This document shows positions 1-5,776 of a stretch of 7,759 bases of DNA, in pieces. Each line of letters opens with the position of its first letter. Position 1 is the first letter of the stretch. The position numbers and the translations under genes were made by a program. The DNA is from Nanobdellati archaeon (GTDB lineage: Archaea > SpSt-1190). Under the pieces are notes generated by a model, which was given only the letters and a program-made list of their open reading frames with translations, made no database searches and was not told the DNA's origin. The DNA lies in contig WAMX01000062.1 in assembly GCA_015522095.1 (NCBI GenBank), positions 1-7,759 on the forward strand. Direction: 5' to 3'.

Positions 1-71
1 GACGGAGGTGTCATTCCCGCCCGTGATTGAGGAAAGCGAGGCGTGCATGGAGCAGGTCGTGCTCGCCCTGA
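1..71. repeat. Exact 71-base direct repeat, copy 1 (truncated copy of ATPase gene 5' part)
   Basis: Bases 1-71 are identical, without mismatch, to bases 770-840 inside the ATPase gene. The copy starts at the window edge, so its left boundary is unknown. At base 72 the sequences part for good. Read in the ATPase frame (codons from base 2) this copy encodes residues 19-41 of the ATPase, then runs into unrelated codons and a TGA at 116-118, so it cannot make a working ATPase. The likeliest explanations are an assembly or contig-end artefact, or a genuine partial duplication or recombination scar. The sequence alone does not decide between them. Confidence 0.95.
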
Positions 72-72
72 A

Positions 73-234
73 GAGGGCGGGAGGGTGCTGGTGCTTGTCA
101 GCACGCTCACGCCCGTGAGGGTGGAGGGAAAGGTGGTGGCAGGGGAGAAGGTCGCGTTTGAGGAGCTGAGGGTCATCGAGGTCCGGCCCTCTCCAGAAGC
201 CAGAGCTCGTGCCTCACGGGCTTCCAGTCCCTGA
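73..234 (+). CDS. C-terminal fragment of an unidentified protein, 5' end missing
   Basis: The frame from 73 to about 180 looks coding: nearly every third base is G or C, with codons (gtg, ctg, gag, agg, atc) like those of the real genes here, and it gives a V/E/K-rich, beta-like stretch ending in EELRVIEVRP. Upstream, in the repeat, this frame has a stop at 28-30, so the true start of the gene has probably been lost at the junction near base 71. The frame continues to a TGA at 232-234, giving a tail (SPEARARASRASSP) that is antisense to the Nudix gene 3' end and may be non-conserved read-through. If real, it overlaps the Nudix gene tail to tail by 62 bases. I do not recognise the protein. It could also be a spurious frame. 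Confidence 0.35.
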   Translation, partial: EGGRVLVLVSTLTPVRVEGKVVAGEKVAFEELRVIEVRPSPEARARASRASSP

Positions 235-637
235 ACCAGAACCGCCCGAACACCCTGCGCCCTTCAAAGACGTGCGGCAGCCAGTGGCGGTCATCCTCCC
301 ACATCCGGTCATAGGGAACCTCCTGAAAGGGAACCCACATGGGCTTCGCCTCCGCGGTCTCGCGCGGCTCGCCCGTGAAGTCCCCCGAAACAAAGATGTG
401 GCAGAGCGTGAAAAGTGCGCCGTTGTTCACAAACTCCAGCACGCCCGCAAACTCCAGGGACCCCACCCGAACGCCAGTTTCCTCAAGCACCTCCCTCCTC
501 GCGGCATCCTCCGCGCTTTCCCCCTCATCAAGCTTTCCGCCGGGGGCATTGATCTTGCCTGCCCCAAGCCCCCTTTTCTTCTCGATCAACAGGACCTCTC
601 CGTCCCTGAGCAGATAAACCAGGTTGGTCAGGCGCAT
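173..637 (-). CDS. MTH1-like Nudix hydrolase, probable 8-oxo-(d)GTP diphosphatase
   Basis: A 154-residue cytosolic enzyme expected to hydrolyse oxidised purine nucleoside triphosphates to monophosphate and pyrophosphate, cleaning the nucleotide pool. A perfect Nudix box (GX5EX7REUXEEXGU) runs from G34 to V56, with REVLEETGV carrying the metal-binding glutamates. Two further features point to the MTH1/NUDT1 branch: GKINAPGGK (27-35), where N30 aligns with the base-contacting Asn33 of human MTH1, and RMWEDDRHW (111-119), which matches the MTH1 purine pocket Trp117/Asp119/Asp120. Length equals the family norm (about 156). The ATG at 637 is chosen because homology begins there. The frame stays open to 874, but that extension would run through the promoter and into the ATPase gene. 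The gene is transcribed divergently from the ATPase and is probably unrelated to the secretion system. Exact substrate is inferred. Confidence 0.93.
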   Translation of the reverse strand: MRLTNLVYLLRDGEVLLIEKKRGLGAGKINAPGGKLDEGESAEDAARREVLEETGVRVGSLEFAGVLEFVNNGALFTLCHIFVSGDFTGEPRETAEAKPMWVPFQEVPYDRMWEDDRHWLPHVFEGRRVFGRFWFRDWKPVRHELWLLERAGPR

Positions 638-656
638 GCGAACATCCCCGGCGGGA

Positions 657-665
657 AAATAAAAG
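657..665 (-). promoter_or_regulatory. Candidate TATA element for the Nudix gene
   Basis: On the minus strand the sequence reads CTTTTATTTTCC, a T/A-rich element centred near base 661, about 24 bases before the Nudix ATG at 637. That spacing would start the transcript at or next to the ATG, giving a leaderless message, and fits the lack of a strong ribosome binding site (only GGGGATG lies upstream). The competing choice is the better TATA box at 689-698 read in reverse (TATATTTAAA preceded by purine-rich AAAAGGA), which would give a leader of roughly 30 bases. Confidence 0.5.
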
Positions 666-688
666 CCTGCGCACGCTGTTGGTTCGGA

Positions 689-698
689 TTTAAATATA
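689..698 (+). promoter_or_regulatory. TATA box of the secretion ATPase gene
   Basis: TTTAAATATA is an AT island in GC-rich DNA, centred about 24 bases before the GTG start at 717. Archaeal TATA boxes sit about 26 bases before the transcription start, so the message should begin at or near the GTG, that is, be leaderless. No GGAGG/GGTG motif lies before the GTG, which agrees. The element is nearly symmetrical, and on the minus strand it has a BRE-like purine stretch, so it may also drive the divergent Nudix gene. Confidence 0.8.
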
Positions 699-716
699 TC
701 CTTTTGTTGGAATTGT

Positions 717-2921
717 GTGAAGTTCAAGCTCAGGCGGGTCGGGGGAAAGAATATTCTCGAGATGGACCTGACGGAGGTGTCATTCCCGCCCGTGATTGAG
801 GAAAGCGAGGCGTGCATGGAGCAGGTCGTGCTCGCCCTGAGGAAGGCAAGGAAGGTTGACCGTGTTGTCCTCATCGGGCGCAGGATAAGGGAGTACGACG
901 AAGCTCAGACGCGGATGCTCATGGAAGTGGCGGAGCTCTCGGGGAAGCTCAGCATACCGCGAAACGAGATAAGGGCGCCCGGGTGCGAGCTCGGCGAGGA
1001 CTGGGTCAGGTTCGTGGGGGCGCTGGCAAGGACGGTCGTCCGCGACCCGGTGGGGGCGTATGTGGAGCTCCGCCGGGAGCGCAGGTGGCAGGAAATTGAA
1101 TACGAGCGGGATGAGAGCGAGGCGGACGCGAAATGCAGGCTGAGGTACATAAAGCTCCTGAACAGGCTGCAGGAGGAGTTTGAAAAGCTGCGCATAATCT
1201 CGCTCACGCAGCGCTTCCTCGACGGGTACAAGGTGGGGGACAGGACCATTTACCGCAGGGTGTTCCGGCCGGGAGTGCGCCCGAATTTCACATTCACGAA
1301 GCTGCACGCCCAGTACCCCCCGGGGGAGGAGGTTGACAGCTACAAGATAGGCGATGCGGAAGTCACCATAATCCGCGTCCCGGGGAAGGTACGGATGTTT
1401 TACCACCTCCTGCCGCCGGAGTTCAAGCTCAGCGAGGTTGAATACAACATAATAGAGGAGATAAAGGAAAGGCTGATGGCATACAAGCCAAAAAGCGAGG
1501 AGCTCATAGAGCCTGAGGCCACGCGCAACACAATACAGAACATAGCGGAAGACATGCTCAGGGAAAGGGAAAAGGAGGGCCGCATAAGGCTCGACAGGAA
1601 GAAGCTGGTGGACATAATTGTGCGGGAAACCGTCGGGTTTGGGGTCCTCGAGCTGCTCCTGCAGGACGACCGCATACAGGACATAGCAATCAATGCCCCC
1701 CTGCGCAACCCGATATACGTCTACCACGCGGATGTCGAGGACTGTGAGACCAATATTTACCCCACGGTGGAGGAAACGCAGGCGTGGGCCGCGAGGATGC
1801 GCCTGATGAGCGGGCGCCCCCTGGACGAGAGCAATCCCGTGCTCGACACGGAAATAGAGTTTGGGGACATCCGCGCGCGGGTGGCGGCCATCACGCGCTC
1901 GCTCAGCCCCTTCGGGCTCAGCTTCTCAATACGCCGGCACAGGGAGAAGCCGTGGACCCTGCCGCTCTTCATAAAGAACCGCATGGTCTCGCCGCTTGCA
2001 GCGGGGCTCCTCAGCTTCTTCGTGGACGGGGCGAGGACGATGCTCGTGGCGGGCACAAGGGGCGCGGGCAAGACTTCCCTCCTGCAGAGCCTTATGGTGG
2101 AGATAATGAGGAGATACAGGATAATCACGGTGGAGGACACGCTGGAGCTGCCCGTGAGGTTCTTCATGAATATGGGCTACAATATCCAGCCCCTGAAGGT
2201 CCAGAGCCCCATTGTCCCCGTGGGGAGCGAGCTCAGCGCGGAAGCTGGCATAAGGACCAGCCTGCGGCTCGGGGACAGCGCCCTCATCGTTGGAGAGGTG
2301 CGGAGCAAGGAGGCGCAGGCGCTGTATGAGGCGATGAGGGTGGGGGCGCTGGCGAATGTGGTGGCAGGCACCATCCACGGCGACTCGCCCTACGGCATAT
2401 ACGACCGCGTGGTGAATGACCTGAAGGTTCCAAAGACGAGCTTCAAGGCGACGGACATCGCCCTGATAGCGAACCCCATAAGGAGCGCGGATGGGCTCCA
2501 CCGCTTCCGCAGGGTCATACAGATAACGGAGATACGGAAGCACTGGGAAGAGGACCCCCTGCGGGAGAAGGGGTTCGTGGACCTCATGAAGTACGACGCG
2601 CAGAAGGACATGCTCGTGCCGACAAGCACACTCCTCGACGGCGAGAGCGAGATAATCAATTCCATAGCGAGCCGCGTGAAGGAGTGGGTGGGGAACTTTG
2701 ATGCCGTGTGGGAGAATATAGAGCTGAGGGCAAAGACGAAGAAGAGGCTTGTGGATGTTGCGGGGGCGGCCGGGAAGCCGGGGCTGCTGGAGGCTGAGTT
2801 TGTGGTCCGGGCAAACGACATGTTCCACCTGTTTGAGGAAGAGGTCCGTGAGGAGCTCGGGGCCGCGGACTCGCAGGAGATATTCGCCCGCTGGGACAGG
2901 TGGCTCAGGAGCCAGATTTGA
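717..2921 (+). CDS. Type II/IV secretion or type IV filament ATPase, FlaI/TadA/GspE family (archaeal long form)
   Basis: A 734-residue cytoplasmic ATPase predicted to form the hexameric motor that powers filament assembly or secretion, working on the platform protein encoded next. Seen in order: a charged N-terminal region (1 to about 230) with a helical, possibly coiled-coil stretch near 120-160; the N-terminal domain typical of the family (about 235-420); Walker A GTRGAGKT (446-453); Asp box VEDTLEL (472-478); Walker B ALIVGE (522-527); His box GTIHGDSPYG (551-560); and a C-terminal extension (about 605-734). All catalytic motifs are intact. It is longer than bacterial TadA or crenarchaeal FlaI (about 430-520), the extra length lying at both ends. 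The GTG at 717 is chosen because a TATA box lies 24 bases upstream; the next candidate, ATG at 762, has no well-placed ribosome binding site. Codons 19-41 are the copy duplicated at the window edge. Whether the machine is a pilus, archaellum-like or secretion device cannot be told from this protein. Confidence 0.93.
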   Translation: MKFKLRRVGGKNILEMDLTEVSFPPVIEESEACMEQVVLALRKARKVDRVVLIGRRIREYDEAQTRMLMEVAELSGKLSIPRNEIRAPGCELGEDWVRFVGALARTVVRDPVGAYVELRRERRWQEIEYERDESEADAKCRLRYIKLLNRLQEEFEKLRIISLTQRFLDGYKVGDRTIYRRVFRPGVRPNFTFTKLHAQYPPGEEVDSYKIGDAEVTIIRVPGKVRMFYHLLPPEFKLSEVEYNIIEEIKERLMAYKPKSEELIEPEATRNTIQNIAEDMLREREKEGRIRLDRKKLVDIIVRETVGFGVLELLLQDDRIQDIAINAPLRNPIYVYHADVEDCETNIYPTVEETQAWAARMRLMSGRPLDESNPVLDTEIEFGDIRARVAAITRSLSPFGLSFSIRRHREKPWTLPLFIKNRMVSPLAAGLLSFFVDGARTMLVAGTRGAGKTSLLQSLMVEIMRRYRIITVEDTLELPVRFFMNMGYNIQPLKVQSPIVPVGSELSAEAGIRTSLRLGDSALIVGEVRSKEAQALYEAMRVGALANVVAGTIHGDSPYGIYDRVVNDLKVPKTSFKATDIALIANPIRSADGLHRFRRVIQITEIRKHWEEDPLREKGFVDLMKYDAQKDMLVPTSTLLDGESEIINSIASRVKEWVGNFDAVWENIELRAKTKKRLVDVAGAAGKPGLLEAEFVVRANDMFHLFEEEVREELGAADSQEIFARWDRWLRSQI
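770..840. repeat. Exact 71-base direct repeat, copy 2 (intact, inside the ATPase gene)
   Basis: This is the in-context copy of the repeat at 1-71. It encodes ATPase residues 19-41 in frame and is surrounded by continuous coding sequence, so it is taken as the original. The copies are 769 bases apart and directly oriented, with the Nudix gene between them. Confidence 0.95.
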
Positions 2922-2925
2922 ACGG

Positions 2926-2933
2926 TTAAATAA
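2926..2933 (+). promoter_or_regulatory. TATA box of the platform-protein operon
   Basis: TTAAATAA begins five bases after the ATPase stop codon and is centred about 24-25 bases before the GTG at 2954. This is the same geometry as at the ATPase gene and implies a leaderless transcript starting near the GTG. It suggests that the platform gene and the small genes after it can be transcribed independently of the ATPase gene, although read-through from the ATPase is possible. A TTTT run at 2944-2947 could also help end the ATPase transcript. Confidence 0.72.
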
Positions 2934-2953
2934 GTGAAGGGCGTTTTCTTGGT

Positions 2954-4885
2954 GTGGATTTGAGCATCCAGTATGAGACCTTCCTGAGGGAGCAGGAAGT
3001 TGAGCTTAACCTGTATGAAAGGCTCGCGCTGCGGGCGCACTCCCTGCTCAGGCTGGATATGGAGTATGACGAGTTTGACAGGGAACTGAAGAGCGCCGAG
3101 CTGGCGGTGAGGTTCAGGCACGCAATCTCCCTCGGTCTTGTGGCGTTCTTCCTCTCGCTCCCGCTGTCGGTCACTATATACGCGGTGGGTCAGAACTTCA
3201 TCACCAACGGGATAGGCTTCCTGCTGCCGCTGCTCGTGCTCTGGGCGGTGACATACCTGCCGCTCTATATGGCGCGGCTGAGGAAGCTCCGCCTCATAGG
3301 GCAGGCGCCGCTGGGGATACTCTACCTCGTCATTGCCATGGAGGTGACACCCAACCTTGAGTCGAGCGTCGCCTTTGCCGCAAGGAATATGCCAGACCCC
3401 ATGGGAAGGGTCTTCAAGCTCCTCCTCTGGCTGGTCGAAACGCGAAAGGTCCCCGACATGGAAGCGGCATTCAACTGGTACAGCTCCCAGATAAAGGAGT
3501 GGGCGCCGCACATCGCAGAGGGACTCTACCTCGTGGCAGGGAGCATGAGGGAGGTGGGCGAGATGAGGACACGCACGCTGGAAAAGGCAGTCTCGGTCGT
3601 GCTGGACGGGACAAAAAAGACGATGGAGGAGTTTGCGAGGGGACTGGACCTGCCCGTCATGGTGACGAACGCCTTCGGGATAATGCTCCCCGTGCTCATG
3701 CTGGTAATGCTCCCAATAGCGAGCGTTTTTGCAAGCAATGTGAATGTGGGGCCCGTGATGCTCATAGTTTATGATCTCGTACTGCCGGCCGTGCTTGCCG
3801 CCGTGATATTTTACATACTCGGGAAGAGGCCGGGGTCAATGAGCGAGATAAAGTACCGCCCGACCCGCTTCAGGGTCAGGATAATGGGCTCGACATTCAA
3901 CGCGCTCCCGTGGATAGTGACGGTGTTCTTTGCGTTTGCCGTGCTTCAACTGTTCCTCCTGATAAATGACCCGGCGGCGCTGCTACCGACAATACGCGGG
4001 GAGCAGGTGAGACCCTCGCTGCTGACCGTGCCGGCCATAGTGGCGCTGGGGGTGCCGCTGGGGCTCTACTTCATGTCGTGGTCGGAGCAGAACTCGGAAA
4101 TCAAGGAAAGGGTCGATGCGCTGGAGAGGGAGTTTGCATCGGCGCTCTACCAGCTGGGGAACATAATGTCGCAGGGAGTGCCGCTTGAGGAGGCCATGGA
4201 GGACGTTGCGGGCCGCATGAAGGGGAGCCAGACAGAGGCGTTCTTCACAACCACCACAAGCAGGATGAAAACCCTCGGCTGGCCCGTGGAGAAGGTGCTC
4301 TTCGACGAGAAGGTGGGAACCATGAGGGCATTCCCGAGCAACCTGATAAGGAACATAATGAAGGTCATACTGAAGAGCGCGGAGAAGGGGCCGAGGAGCG
4401 CCGCGATGACCGCCATAAGCGTCTCGCGGTACCTGAAGGTCATGCAGGACCTCAAGGACAAGATCGATGATATGCTTGCAGACGCCATCTCCAGCATCCG
4501 CTTCCAGGGGGCGGTCCTGATTCCCGTCATAACGGGCACGGTCGTGGGGCTCGGGGAGATAACATCAGGGCTGCTCGTTAGGATAAGCCAGCAGGTCAGC
4601 TCCATAGTCTCGGCAGGGGCCATCTCGGGCGCGGGCTACCTCAACCAGTTCCTCAACGTGGAGGGGGCCCTTCAGCCGAGCTATCTCCAGCTGGTCGTGG
4701 GGATTTATGTGCTGCTGAGCTGCATCCTGCTCGGGCTCTTCGTCGGGGGGCTGCAGGAAGGGTGGGACAAGATAACAATTTACGAGAGCATCGGGAAGGT
4801 CACATTCGCGGGCTCACTCATATATGTCACCTCTGCATCCCTCATTGCAGCGGTGTTCGGGGGGCTCGCCCTTGCGGTGGTGTGA
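2954..4885 (+). CDS. Membrane platform protein with two T2SSF modules, FlaJ/TadC-like
   Basis: A 643-residue polytopic membrane protein, the probable inner-membrane platform on which the ATPase acts during filament assembly or secretion. It has an N-terminal charged cytoplasmic helix region (1-55), membrane segments near 57-78 and 86-107, a first GspF-type cytoplasmic module (about 117-235), segments near 236-258, 266-289, 316-336 and 355-375, a second GspF module (about 387-515, with the typical EFASALYQLGNIMSQG at 392-407), and segments near 517-537, 578-599 and 617-640. The two modules in one chain match archaeal FlaJ; in bacterial Tad systems they are split as TadB and TadC. It is somewhat longer than typical FlaJ. 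GTG at 2954 is the first usable start: an in-frame TAA lies at 2927-2929 and the next Met is residue 36. The stop is followed directly by the next gene (TGA-ATG), so it heads a tightly coupled operon of small membrane genes. Confidence 0.9.
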   Translation: MDLSIQYETFLREQEVELNLYERLALRAHSLLRLDMEYDEFDRELKSAELAVRFRHAISLGLVAFFLSLPLSVTIYAVGQNFITNGIGFLLPLLVLWAVTYLPLYMARLRKLRLIGQAPLGILYLVIAMEVTPNLESSVAFAARNMPDPMGRVFKLLLWLVETRKVPDMEAAFNWYSSQIKEWAPHIAEGLYLVAGSMREVGEMRTRTLEKAVSVVLDGTKKTMEEFARGLDLPVMVTNAFGIMLPVLMLVMLPIASVFASNVNVGPVMLIVYDLVLPAVLAAVIFYILGKRPGSMSEIKYRPTRFRVRIMGSTFNALPWIVTVFFAFAVLQLFLLINDPAALLPTIRGEQVRPSLLTVPAIVALGVPLGLYFMSWSEQNSEIKERVDALEREFASALYQLGNIMSQGVPLEEAMEDVAGRMKGSQTEAFFTTTTSRMKTLGWPVEKVLFDEKVGTMRAFPSNLIRNIMKVILKSAEKGPRSAAMTAISVSRYLKVMQDLKDKIDDMLADAISSIRFQGAVLIPVITGTVVGLGEITSGLLVRISQQVSSIVSAGAISGAGYLNQFLNVEGALQPSYLQLVVGIYVLLSCILLGLFVGGLQEGWDKITIYESIGKVTFAGSLIYVTSASLIAAVFGGLALAVV

Positions 4886-5083
4886 ATGAAAGATCAGACA
4901 GAATGGGCGCTTGCCAACATACCCGTCCTCATAGGCGTGATAGCCACAATACTGATGGTGCTTGGAGGGGTGGACTTAAAGGTGAAGGGCATGGTGTACA
5001 TGTCCCTGCTCCAGTCCATACCCGTAATCAGGATAATGGGTTCCATTTACAGGATGCCTGTTGTAGGAAGCCTGATAGGGTGA
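4886..5083 (+). CDS. Small membrane protein 1 (65 aa), unknown family
   Basis: The ATG follows the platform-protein stop with no gap, and a GGTGGTG ribosome binding site (4876-4882) lies inside the upstream gene, which points to translational coupling. The protein has a short polar N-terminus (MKDQTEW), a hydrophobic segment at about 12-29, the turn GGVDLKVKG, and a second moderately hydrophobic, amphipathic half containing SIPVIRIMGSIYRMPVVGSLIG-type residues (44-65) with several Met and Ile. I do not recognise it. Its position straight after the platform gene suggests a small accessory of the motor complex or a pilin-like subunit, but no class III signal is visible. Codon use matches its neighbours. 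Confidence 0.8.
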   Translation: MKDQTEWALANIPVLIGVIATILMVLGGVDLKVKGMVYMSLLQSIPVIRIMGSIYRMPVVGSLIG

Positions 5084-5087
5084 GTGC

Positions 5088-5225
5088 ATGGAGGAGGAAG
5101 CCGTGATGCTGCTCGTGGGGATTGCCCTGCTCGGGCTCGTGCTCTACGTGTTCTTCAAAGGGTTCCTGAATGTTGACCCGTTCAACGTGGTGATAGGCAT
5201 CATAAAGCTGAAGGTGGGGGGCTGA
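5088..5225 (+). CDS. Small membrane protein 2 (45 aa), unknown family
   Basis: A 45-residue open frame with its ATG four bases after the preceding stop and GGTGAG (5079-5084) before it, the archaeal GGTG-type ribosome binding site. It has an acidic start (MEEEAV), one hydrophobic span at about 7-23 (LLVGIALLGLVLYVFF), then an amphipathic tail ending KLKVGG. The acidic N-terminus and lysine-containing tail would favour an N-out, C-in orientation by the positive-inside rule, which is inference. No family is recognised. Its stop overlaps the next start by one base (TGATG). Confidence 0.75.
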   Translation: MEEEAVMLLVGIALLGLVLYVFFKGFLNVDPFNVVIGIIKLKVGG

Positions 5226-5419
5226 TGGGGAAATCGACAATGGACCTGCTGCTCACGGCCGTGGGAGTCATAGGAGTGGTTGCACTGGCAGTGGCGGTCT
5301 TCTACGGCGTGGGGTCAGTGGTTTACATAGCCAAGAACCCGGATGTCCTGGGGGGTGCCGTGAAAAGAGTGGGCACGAAGGCCGCGATAGAGGGCATAAA
5401 AGGAGCGTTTGGAGGGTAG
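5225..5419 (+). CDS. Small membrane protein 3 (64 aa) with glycine/lysine-rich tail
   Basis: The start overlaps the previous stop by one base, with AAGGTGG upstream as ribosome binding site. One long hydrophobic span covers about 8-34 (LLLTAVGVIGVVALAVAVFYG). It is followed by YIAKNPDVLGG and a basic, amphipathic, glycine-spaced tail (KRVGTKAAIEGIKGAFGG, 47-64). I do not recognise the family. Such a hydrophobic helix plus amphipathic Gly/Ala/Lys tail could be a structural filament subunit, a small assembly factor or an exported membrane-active peptide; only the membrane anchoring is well supported. Confidence 0.8.
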   Translation: MGKSTMDLLLTAVGVIGVVALAVAVFYGVGSVVYIAKNPDVLGGAVKRVGTKAAIEGIKGAFGG

Positions 5420-5422
5420 GTC

Positions 5423-5626
5423 ATGAGGGGAAGAGGGGCGCTGTTTGAAAAGGACATTTACGCCCTGTTCCAGGCGGCAACTTTCGCGGCCATGATACTC
5501 GCGCTCCTGCAGACCCTGAAAGGGTTCAGCATATCCGACGCCATAATGGGAGTTATGGGCGCGGCCGTGAACCAGCTTGCAAATGCCGCGGGGAAGGTCA
5601 TCTCCCTTGCGGCGCAGCTGATATGA
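5423..5626 (+). CDS. Small membrane protein 4 (67 aa) with possible prepilin-like N-terminus
   Basis: The ATG lies three bases after the previous stop, with GGAGGGTAGGT before it as ribosome binding site. The N-terminus MRGRG is followed by ALFEKDIYALFQ and a hydrophobic core (about 13-31). A basic-Gly site followed by a hydrophobic stretch with an early Glu is reminiscent of class III (prepilin) signals, where cleavage follows Gly; here the Glu would be at +4 rather than the classical +5. The second half (35-67) is an amphipathic Ala/Gly/Val helix without aromatic residues. The family is unknown; a major pilin-like subunit is a possibility, not a demonstration. Confidence 0.78.
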   Translation: MRGRGALFEKDIYALFQAATFAAMILALLQTLKGFSISDAIMGVMGAAVNQLANAAGKVISLAAQLI

Positions 5627-5634
5627 CCGTCAGG

Positions 5635-5643
5635 CATATTTAC
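5635..5643 (+). promoter_or_regulatory. Weak candidate internal TATA box
   Basis: CATATTTAC lies in the 36-base gap between two small genes, the largest gap inside the cluster, and is centred about 24 bases before the ATG at 5663, the same spacing as the other promoters here. It is a weaker match and there is also a ribosome binding site (GGAAGGA) before 5663, so it may be chance. Confidence 0.3.
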
Positions 5644-5662
5644 GCCGGGGGGGAAGGATAGT

Positions 5663-5776
5663 ATGATTGAAGAGAAGTACATTTACCTCGTGGTGGCGGT
5701 GATGGGGATACTTCTCCTGCTGCTGCTCTCAGGGAAGGTTTTCGTTAAGGTCTCAGGGATCATAAATGGAATCTAA
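5663..5776 (+). CDS. Tiny membrane protein 5 (37 aa)
   Basis: A 37-residue frame, MIEEK followed by a continuous hydrophobic span (YIYLVVAVMGILLLLLLSG, 6-24) and a short tail KVFVKVSGIINGI. GGGGGAAGGA lies 5-10 bases upstream. Its last 11 bases overlap the next gene, which supports translation of both. It is a single-span peptide of unknown family; a bitopic scaffold or regulator of the neighbouring machine is plausible. Confidence is moderate because of its size, but its codon use and tight packing fit the series. Confidence 0.65.
   Translation: MIEEKYIYLVVAVMGILLLLLLSGKVFVKVSGIINGI

Noticed and set aside
209..799. Plus-strand frame of 196 codons
   Set aside because: It is antisense to the Nudix gene and runs through the divergent promoter; the Nudix box on the other strand settles the coding strand.
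638..874. N-terminal extension of the Nudix frame to an ATG at 874
   Set aside because: It would cross the divergent promoter and 158 bases of the ATPase gene; Nudix homology starts at the Met at 637, which has a fitting TATA element.
780..1727. Long minus-strand open frame (315 codons) opposite the ATPase
   Set aside because: It mirrors a gene with intact catalytic motifs. Its composition (Pro, His, Leu, Arg, Val rich) is that of antisense GC-rich DNA and no domain is visible.
2941..2952. T-rich stretch as a terminator for the ATPase gene
   Set aside because: Only four consecutive T residues, no hairpin, and it lies between the TATA box and start of the next gene, so a promoter role explains it equally well.
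1926..3511. Further long minus-strand frames (300 and 373 codons) opposite the ATPase and platform genes
   Set aside because: They lie opposite well-supported genes, span the promoter at 2926 and have no recognisable motifs.
4762..5106. Alternative plus-strand frame of 114 codons across the platform gene end
   Set aside because: His, Arg and Gly rich with no hydrophobic pattern; the coupled small gene at 4886 in another frame has a membrane segment, ribosome site and fitting codon use.
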